A DNA stretch of 64,000 bases from contig NZ_UGIA01000001.1 in the NCBI RefSeq assembly GCF_900461455.1, positions 1,054,001 to 1,118,000 of the forward strand. The letters are read 5' to 3'. Made by a program: the position numbers and the translations under genes. Within the stretch, counting starts at the first letter, position 1; each line of letters starts with the position of its first letter. Below the pieces are notes generated by a model. It was given only the letters and a program-made list of their open reading frames with translations. It ran no database searches and had not been told where the DNA came from. Below are positions 58,742 through 64,000 of the stretch, in pieces. This stretch comes from Helicobacter acinonychis. Its GTDB lineage: Bacteria > Campylobacterota > Campylobacteria > Campylobacterales > Helicobacteraceae.

Positions 58742-59808
58742 TGTCAGAAATTAGTGCTCAATTAGTCAAAAAGCTGAGAGACTTAACCGATGTGGGCATG
58801 ATGGATTGCAAAAAAGCCCTTGTGGAAGTGGCTGGGGATTTGCAAAAGGCTATTGATTTCTTGCGCGAAAAGGGCTTGAGCAAAGCCGCTAAAAAAGCCG
58901 ATAGGATCGCTTCTGAGGGCGTGGTCGCTTTAGAAGTCGCACCTGATTTTAAAAGTGCAGTGATGGTAGAAATCAATAGTGAAACGGATTTTGTGGCTAA
59001 AAATGAGGGCTTTAAGGAATTGGTTAAAAAAACTTTAGAAACGATCAAAGTCCACAACGCCCATACAAGAGAAGAGTTGCTTAAAAGCTCGTTAGACAAC
59101 AAGCCTTTTGAAGAATATTTACACTCTCAAATCGCTGTGATTGGTGAGAACATTTTAGTGAGGAAAATCGCTAATTCTAAAGCCCCTAGCTCTCACATCA
59201 TCAATGGTTATGCACATTCTAATGCTAGAGTGGGCGTGCTAATCACCATGAAATACAATAATGAAAAAAACGCTCCAAAAGCGGTTGAACTAGCTAGAAA
59301 TATCGCTATGCATGCCGCAGCGATGAAACCTCAAGTGCTAGATTGCAAAGACTTTAGCCTTGATTTTGTCAAAAAAGAAACTTTAGTATTGATCGCTGAA
59401 ATTGAAAAAGACAATGAAGAAGCCAAACGATTGGGCAAACCTTTGAAAAACATTCCTACTTTTGGGAGTCGCATTGAATTGAGCGATGAAGTTTTAGCCC
59501 ATCAAAAGAAAGTCTTTGAAGACGAATTGAAAGAGCAAGGCAAACCTGAAAAAATTTGGGATAAAATCGTTCTAGGGAAAATGGAAAGATTTATCGCTGA
59601 CAACACCCTTATTGATCAACGCCTAACCCTTTTAGGGCAATTCTATGTCATGGACGATAAAAAAACGATCGCTCAAGTCATCGCTGATTATTCCAAAGAA
59701 TTAAACGATACTTTAGAAATCACTGAGTATGTGCGTTTTGAATTAGGCGAAGGCATTGAGAAAAAGGCAGAGAATTTCGCTGAAGAAGTGGCTTTGCAAA
59801 TGAAGTGA
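58741..59808 (+). CDS. tsf: Elongation factor Ts
   Basis: 355 aa. N-terminal LRDLTDVGMMDCKKALVE and the INSETDFVAKNEGF motif. Recharges EF-Tu with GTP. Coupled with rpsB; followed at once by a strong terminator. Confidence 0.98.
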   Translation: MSEISAQLVKKLRDLTDVGMMDCKKALVEVAGDLQKAIDFLREKGLSKAAKKADRIASEGVVALEVAPDFKSAVMVEINSETDFVAKNEGFKELVKKTLETIKVHNAHTREELLKSSLDNKPFEEYLHSQIAVIGENILVRKIANSKAPSSHIINGYAHSNARVGVLITMKYNNEKNAPKAVELARNIAMHAAAMKPQVLDCKDFSLDFVKKETLVLIAEIEKDNEEAKRLGKPLKNIPTFGSRIELSDEVLAHQKKVFEDELKEQGKPEKIWDKIVLGKMERFIADNTLIDQRLTLLGQFYVMDDKKTIAQVIADYSKELNDTLEITEYVRFELGEGIEKKAENFAEEVALQMK

Positions 59809-59837
59809 GTTTTTAAGTGCATTTTGCACTTAAAAAC
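59809..59837 (+). terminator. Terminator of rpsB-tsf
   Basis: A 13-bp perfect stem GTTTTTAAGTGCA pairs with TGCACTTAAAAAC around a TTT loop, beginning one base after the tsf stop. T-rich flanks follow. The same stem is usable from the other strand. Confidence 0.8.
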
Positions 59838-59867
59838 TTTCATGATTTTTAAACAATCCAAATTAAC

Positions 59868-60968
59868 ATGCCTTATAGACTAGAAAAAGACTTCCAAGAT
59901 TTAATTACTAATAACAGCAACATTCAAAAAGATATTTGTTCTATTTTAGAAATAAACCATAAAGATTTTAAACTTTTAAGAGAAGACACTTATATCAATG
60001 GCATTACAGCAGATTTCACGCTTTTTGAGAAAAATAAAGTCAGAGCCATTATAGAGTGTAAGGGCGGATCTATTGGAGTGAGCGAGTATGTGCGTGGTAT
60101 TGGTCAAATTTTTCAATACGAATATTTTTTTGAAAATAATCTGAGCCTTAAAAATTATGAATTTTGCCAAAATTTTAATAGCGTATTGATTTTTCCTGAA
60201 AGCGTTTTAAAAAACAACGATTTTAATGTGGGGCTTTTTAAATACCCTAAAAGCAAGAAAATTTTAGAGATCAATTCACATAATTTAGCTGTTAGATACA
60301 TTAATGATAGTGAATTAGAAAAATTAAGAGAAACAAAACATAAGGATTTTAAGGTCATTTCGCCTTATTATGTGCGCGATATTAGATTTTTTGAAGTGTA
60401 TTTTTTGCTCCAAGTTTTAGCCATTTTTAAATTTAAAAATAAATTAGTGCATCGTAAAAATATAGAAGAAACTATTTTAAAAAAGACAAATTCGCTTAAT
60501 AATGGTAATTGGCGGAATGTTTTTATCACGCTATCCACATTAGGTTTCATTGATAGCAAAAATTATCCCACAAGCACAGGGTTAAACTTTGTTAATATGA
60601 GTTATAGTGAATTTCTTGTGATGATTTTTGAAAGTTATATCAAGCCTTACTATATTGAAATTTTTAAACTTCTAGAAAATGATACGCTTAATTTAAAAAA
60701 TAATGAAATTGCAGAACGCATTAAGATGAATTTTAACAACCATGAAGTCTTATTTTTGACTGAGTCAAATTCAAGATACATTTCATCATGGCTTAACATC
60801 GCAAAAGATGATTTTGCTTTTTTTAGTTTTACTAAAAGATTAGCACAAAGGCGATTAATCTTTAACCCTTTTACTAGCAATAAAGAAAATTTTATTAAGC
60901 ATATTGAAAAATATTCACTATACAATAAATATAAAGAAAGATATGAGGAAATCTTAAATGGCATATAA
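59868..60968 (+). CDS. Putative type II restriction endonuclease, PD-(D/E)XK fold
   Basis: 366 aa. Candidate catalytic site D49 in NGITADFTLF with E63-C-K65 in RAIIECKGG, the spacing of PD-(D/E)XK nucleases; the following VRGIGQIFQYEYFF resembles the helix after this site. C-terminal part is A+T-rich without a known domain. It has almost no ribosome site. Its 3' end overlaps the cytosine methylase by 11 nt, so they form one R-M system. Recognition sequence unknown. Confidence 0.7.
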   Translation: MPYRLEKDFQDLITNNSNIQKDICSILEINHKDFKLLREDTYINGITADFTLFEKNKVRAIIECKGGSIGVSEYVRGIGQIFQYEYFFENNLSLKNYEFCQNFNSVLIFPESVLKNNDFNVGLFKYPKSKKILEINSHNLAVRYINDSELEKLRETKHKDFKVISPYYVRDIRFFEVYFLLQVLAIFKFKNKLVHRKNIEETILKKTNSLNNGNWRNVFITLSTLGFIDSKNYPTSTGLNFVNMSYSEFLVMIFESYIKPYYIEIFKLLENDTLNLKNNEIAERIKMNFNNHEVLFLTESNSRYISSWLNIAKDDFAFFSFTKRLAQRRLIFNPFTSNKENFIKHIEKYSLYNKYKERYEEILNGI

Positions 60969-62214
60969 TGTTTGTGAATTTTTTGTGGGAGCTGGTGGTT
61001 CGCATTTAGGCTTTATCCAACAAGGTTTTAAAACGCTCTATGTTAATGATATAGACAAAGATGCCCTAAAAACTTTACTTCATAACAATAAAGAATTAAA
61101 AGATGCAATTATAGATCAAACAAGCATTACAGAAATTGACCCTAAAAAATTACAAACACAAATAAAACAAGAGATTGATGTTATTTTTGCTGGCATTGTG
61201 TGCAAAAGTTTTTCCTTAGCTGGGGAGCGCTCACCCAACGATAAACGCAATTATTTTTACCGCTATTATTTGGATATCATCAAAACCCTAAGGCCAAAAA
61301 TCAGCATTATAGAAAATGTAAAAGGCATGCTAAACGCTAAAATTTTGCCACAAAATTTAGATCCTAAAATTTTACAAGAAGTGGATATTTTATATCAAGA
61401 GTTAGAAAATTATAAGGGCAAAAAAGCGGAGTTAAGAAAAAAAAATTCTATCACTAAAGAATTTGAAAATTACGGCTTAAATTTACGCCAAAAAAAACAA
61501 GACTTGCAAAAGGAACTCAATCATTTATTGCATGGTGTCATAGATGATATTTTAAAAATTTATGAAAACTTGGGCTATCGTGTAGAGTTTAAAGTCTTAA
61601 ACAGTGCATGGTATGGGAGTGCGACCAAAAGAGAAAGATTGATCATAGTGGCTATTAGAAACGATTTGCCCTTTAATTTTGCATTCCCTAAACCCACCCA
61701 TTTAAACGATGAAATCAATACTAAGTTAGATTTCAAAGATTTACCGACAAGCTTTAAAAAACCTTTTTTGATTAGAGACGCTCTTGATTTGATTGATTAT
61801 TCCAACTCAGATGATACAGACAATTTGCCCATGCAACACAACCCTAAAACAATTGAGCGCTTTAAATACATACAAGAAGGCAAAAATATCCAAGAATGCA
61901 TTGAGAGTTTGCCTAAACATTTACAAATCTCTAAATTCTATTCTAGAGGCAATACCATGCGTTTAAAAATGGACGCCCTATCTCCTACTTTAGTGCCAGG
62001 GCATAGTAATTTTCCATTACACCCAATAGAGCATAGAAGTATCACCATTAGAGAAGCGGCAAGCATTACCGGCTTCCCTACTTCTTACAAATTTTTTGGC
62101 TCACACACCAAGCGTTGCGAACAAGTGGGTAACGCTGTGCCTATTGCTTTGTCAAGCGCGATTGCTAAAGAAGTTAAAAAATTTTTAGATAGTTTAAAAT
62201 CAAAAGCTATTTAA
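60958..62214 (+). CDS. Cytosine-C5 DNA methyltransferase
   Basis: 418 aa. Motif I FFVGAGGSHLGF, motif IV GIVCKSFSLAG with catalytic C82, motif VI SIIENVKGML, motif VIII TKRERLIIV, target recognition region about 220-335, motif IX and X region ending CEQVGNAVPIALS. The residue before the catalytic cysteine is valine where almost all C5 methylases have proline. AGGA lies 9 nt before the ATG, a better site than that of the nuclease gene. Protects the genome from the preceding nuclease. Confidence 0.88.
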   Translation: MAYNVCEFFVGAGGSHLGFIQQGFKTLYVNDIDKDALKTLLHNNKELKDAIIDQTSITEIDPKKLQTQIKQEIDVIFAGIVCKSFSLAGERSPNDKRNYFYRYYLDIIKTLRPKISIIENVKGMLNAKILPQNLDPKILQEVDILYQELENYKGKKAELRKKNSITKEFENYGLNLRQKKQDLQKELNHLLHGVIDDILKIYENLGYRVEFKVLNSAWYGSATKRERLIIVAIRNDLPFNFAFPKPTHLNDEINTKLDFKDLPTSFKKPFLIRDALDLIDYSNSDDTDNLPMQHNPKTIERFKYIQEGKNIQECIESLPKHLQISKFYSRGNTMRLKMDALSPTLVPGHSNFPLHPIEHRSITIREAASITGFPTSYKFFGSHTKRCEQVGNAVPIALSSAIAKEVKKFLDSLKSKAI

Positions 62215-62706
62215 ACGCCCAAAAAAACCCACTAAAATAACTTCTTAAATCCATATCTTAAAATAAAGTTTTTGACTAGTCTTTTTCTTTTGCTCTACAA
62301 TTCTTTGATGCGATTTAGGTTACTATTTCCTTGCCTGTTGGTAGGGGTTACACCATTAAATGGTTTTCCTTTTTATGTTTTAAATTCTTACAAAATTCTT
62401 CGCCTTCCCCTACTTTTAAGGTTATGTTTTCGCTCTTTGTGTTTTCCTAGCCTTTTATTGCTAAATACTATAATCTAGCGTTAGATTTGTGTTTGGTGGG
62501 TTATGGCGTTTATTTATGGCTTTGTCTTATTAAGTGTTAGTTATAAAAGAGCTTGATTTTAAGCAAACAATAATTTTAAAAAGCGTTTTAGGGTATCGCA
62601 AAATACCCCCTATCCCTTATTGAGTAAAGACTTGATATAAGTTTTATTGGAATTTAAATACCATTTTTTGCATTGAAAAAGTTTAAAATCTTGTCTTTAT
62701 GGATAC
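62215..62706. other. Gene-free interval after the R-M system
   Basis: A short ORF at 62272-62478 is a hydrophobic, low-complexity translation with no ribosome site, so I do not call it. The stretch 62300-62470 is distinct in composition (pyrimidine-rich on this strand). It also contains a copy of the dispersed repeat (62591-62620). Confidence 0.55.
62591..62620 (+). repeat. Dispersed intergenic repeat, copy near the toxin locus
   Basis: GGTATCGCAAAATACCCCC then TATCCCTTA matches the central blocks of 13459-13522. Confidence 0.55.
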
Positions 62707-62736
62707 TTGACAATAATAAATATTCTGTGCTATAAT
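62707..62736 (+). promoter_or_regulatory. Strong sigma-80 promoter of the candidate type I toxin mRNA
   Basis: TTGACA at 62707-62712, 18-nt spacer, TATAAT at 62731-62736 preceded by TGTGC (extended -10). It is the closest match to consensus in the window. Predicted start near 62743. Confidence 0.8.
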
Positions 62737-62809
62737 AATAAAATAATTCAAACATGGCGATACTTACAAGCCATTTGAAAACATTAGTTTCTAATACTGA
62801 TGTTTCGAA

Positions 62810-62875
62810 GAAAAGTAATGTCTTGTTAAGAGACACGCCACAAATCCCATGAAAGGAGAAACAATAAAACTATTA
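62810..62875 (-). ncRNA. Candidate antisense antitoxin RNA (IsoA-like)
   Basis: On the minus strand a TATGAT -10-like box (62884-62879) lies inside the peptide ORF, so an RNA would start near 62872 and cover the ribosome site and leader. A hairpin TGTCT-7 nt-AGACA at 62819-62835 followed by a T-rich stretch could end it, giving about 60-65 nt. Placement inside the toxin ORF and antisense to the leader matches IsoA RNAs. The -10 is not perfect. Confidence 0.45.
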
Positions 62876-62920
62876 TTCATCATAACGATCCTAGCGGCGT
62901 TCGCAACACCACTACACTAA
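62849..62920 (+). CDS. Candidate hydrophobic toxin peptide, 23 aa
   Basis: From the ATG at 62849 the peptide is MKGETIKLLFIITILAAF plus ATPLH. The ATG lies in front of AAGGAG rather than after it. The codon at the right distance after AAGGAG is ATA (62864), in the same frame; an ATG there would give an 18-aa peptide beginning KLLFIITILAAF after the methionine. A start lost by one base change would be an inactive toxin. The peptide is hydrophobic and lacks the lysine-rich form of known AapA peptides. Confidence 0.4.
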   Translation: MKGETIKLLFIITILAAFATPLH

Positions 62921-62966
62921 ACCACAGATCCTCGAGAGTCACCAACTCTTTAAGGATCTCCTCCTT

Positions 62967-63335
62967 GTGCTTCAAATTCTAATTTAGCTTTAAAATTCCT
63001 TATCAAAACTTAGAGAAATTTTAGCATGTCTATTCTTAAAAAATGCTTAAATTATACTTTTTTTCATAAAAAGTTATCTTTTTTCTATTGTATCTATATC
63101 ATAAATATTTATTCTAAAACAACGGCACCCAAATGGTTCGCCCAAGCTGTGGCATTCAATCAAAAAAGGATTAAAACCAAAAAATAAGAAAGATACTAAA
63201 TTAAAACTAGGATTATAAGTATAGATAGCTTGCGTTACGCTATGGTTTACATCTTGCTTTCTTTATTAATTCTATAAAATGCAAATAAAAATTGACAACT
63301 TTTAGAATTTTTATCATGCACTCCTTATTTTATCT
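62967..63335. other. Gene-free interval before tsaD
   Basis: A+T-rich, without a convincing ORF. A segment around 63115-63240 is less A+T-rich and reads on the minus strand through NHSVTQAIYTYNPSF and on to GFNPFLIECHS, which looks like a worn coding remnant but could not be assigned. Confidence 0.45.
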
Positions 63336-64000
63336 CTATTCACTCAAAGCCTTTTTTAACAGCGTTCTTGGCGAAATGCTAGCTTTTTCTAAAGGGACAA
63401 AGTGCTTTTTTTGATAAGCTTCTAGGCTTGATCGCCCTATCATGGCGGCATTATCACTGCAAAATTCCAACGGAGCTAAAACAAGCTTGCAATCAAACTC
63501 ATCGCACAAATTTTCAAACGCCTTTCTTAAGACCAAATTTTGGCTTGCTCCCCCCACAATGCCAAAAATTTTAGGGCGTTTGGTTTTAAAATAGCGTTTG
63601 GTTTGCTGGATTAAATGCTCTATGGCCACGCTTTGGAAATGATAGCCAATCTTTTGTTTGGTTATTTCATTCAAATTGGGGGCGTTTTTTTCAATCTCCA
63701 AACGCACCGCATTTTTTAAACCTGAAAAACTAAAAGCCAAATTCAGGCTGTTTTTTAAAGGGATAGGGAACATTAAAGGCTCATTTTTATGTGCATAATC
63801 CAAGGCTAATTTTTCTATTACAGGACCTCCTGGATAGCCTAGATTTAGCATTTTAGAAACCTTATCAAAGCTCTCCCCAAAGCTATCGTCTAAACTCGTA
63901 GCCATAATTTTAATGTCTTCATAATTTCTAGCCTCTAAAATCAAAGAATGCCCCCCAGAGACTAACAACACGCTTAAAGGCATGCAAGTTTTTTTTTCAT
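63336..64000 (-). CDS. tsaD: tRNA threonylcarbamoyladenosine biosynthesis protein TsaD, 3' part
   Basis: The gene runs past the right edge; about two thirds is visible. Reading from 63998 gives EKKTCMPLSVLLVSGGHS, which is internal to TsaD, so the ATG at 63983 is not a start. Visible motifs: LLVSGGHSLIL, GESFDKVSKMLNLGYPGGP, FSFSGLKNAVR, VGGASQNLVLR and CSDNAAMIG. Makes the t6A base of ANN-reading tRNAs; older name gcp. Stop at 63336. Confidence 0.93.
   Translation of the reverse strand, partial: EKKTCMPLSVLLVSGGHSLILEARNYEDIKIMATSLDDSFGESFDKVSKMLNLGYPGGPVIEKLALDYAHKNEPLMFPIPLKNSLNLAFSFSGLKNAVRLEIEKNAPNLNEITKQKIGYHFQSVAIEHLIQQTKRYFKTKRPKIFGIVGGASQNLVLRKAFENLCDEFDCKLVLAPLEFCSDNAAMIGRSSLEAYQKKHFVPLEKASISPRTLLKKALSE

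Larger units (their letters stand above)
62743..62970 (+). ncRNA. Candidate type I toxin mRNA (AapA-like layout)
   Basis: Transcript of about 230 nt inferred from the promoter and hairpins. Its 5' end can form a stem ATGGC/GCCAT (62754-62774). AAGGAG at 62853-62858 is complementary to CTCCTT at 62961-62966, which follows a 34-nt hairpin (62926-62959: AGATCCT/AGGATCT outer stem and AGAGT/ACTCT inner stem). Hiding the ribosome site by a 3' end is how AapA-type toxin messages of H. pylori are silenced. No expression data are available here. Confidence 0.6.

Noticed and set aside
62272-62478. 68-aa hydrophobic ORF after the cytosine methylase
   Set aside because: Leucine/phenylalanine-rich by composition only, no ribosome site.
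62654-62836. 60-aa minus-strand ORF across the toxin promoter
   Set aside because: Runs through the promoter and leader; better explained as antisense of the RNA locus.
63983-63985. ATG as start of tsaD
   Set aside because: Codons before it (EKKTC) continue the TsaD family sequence to the window edge.
63989-63997. A9 tract in tsaD as a phase-variation switch
   Set aside because: tsaD is essential, and a run of lysine codons in a low-G+C genome explains it.

Overview
The window is a piece of a Helicobacter pylori chromosome. The evidence is the low G+C content, the ArsRS, cbb3 oxidase, Hcp, Csd/CcmA and iceA1/hpyIM genes, and runs of genes in the same order as the reference strain as I remember it. 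Gene identities come from reading the translations; no database search was run. The HP numbers of strain 26695 are quoted from memory as orientation.

Layout. (1) 1-4055: promoter, an 11-bp tandem repeat in the leader, then arsR-arsS-hemB-yebC; arsS ends in a C8 tract. (2) 4056-4719: no gene, an IS608-like right-end hairpin and a decayed dispersed repeat. (3) 4720-13279: hcpD diverging from an LPS glycosyltransferase; a minus-strand cluster recA-eno-ftsB-like-AMIN protein-aroK-PDC sensor protein; mqnD; a membrane protein. (4) 13631-18426: the cbb3 oxidase operon ccoNOQP on the minus strand, continued by four small membrane proteins, including a 35-aa ORF linked by ATGA overlaps on both sides. 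(5) 18622-31247: anion transporter, mutY (CTG start), one lactate permease, the lutABC lactate oxidation operon, bcp, a 44-aa lipoprotein, DAHP synthase, and sdaC-sdaA. (6) 31331-35330: PepSY-like membrane protein, glutathionylspermidine synthase-like protein, UPF0323 lipoprotein and a Dsb oxidoreductase (all minus), then kdsB (plus) and tRNA-Asn. (7) 35585-38060: the iceA locus, with hpyIM methylase intact, iceA1 broken by one frameshift, cysE, and a decayed second piece of iceA on the far side of cysE. (8) 38166-57695: petABC, then a tight minus-strand array addA-nhaA-yajC-secD-secF-DUF6394-leuS-lptE-folC-csd2-csd1-ccmA-mfd. (9) 57947-59808: rpsB-tsf with a strong terminator. (10) 59868-62214: a two-gene restriction-modification system with a cytosine-C5 methylase. 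(11) 62215-63335: a gene-poor stretch with a dispersed repeat and a compact locus that looks like an AapA/IsoA-type type I toxin-antitoxin module carrying an atypical peptide. (12) 63336-64000: the 3' part of tsaD.

How the genes work together. Lactate and serine uptake and oxidation (lctP, lutABC, sdaCA) feed a menaquinone-based chain (mqnD) that runs through the bc1 complex (petABC) to the cbb3 oxidase (ccoNOQP). ArsRS is the acid-responsive regulator. The csd2-csd1-ccmA set shapes the helical cell. Three junctions do not match the reference order as I recall it (sdaA to the HP0234-like gene, kdsB-tRNA to the iceA locus to petABC, and tsf to the R-M system to tsaD). They coincide with restriction-modification genes or relics, which is where H. 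pylori chromosomes usually rearrange.
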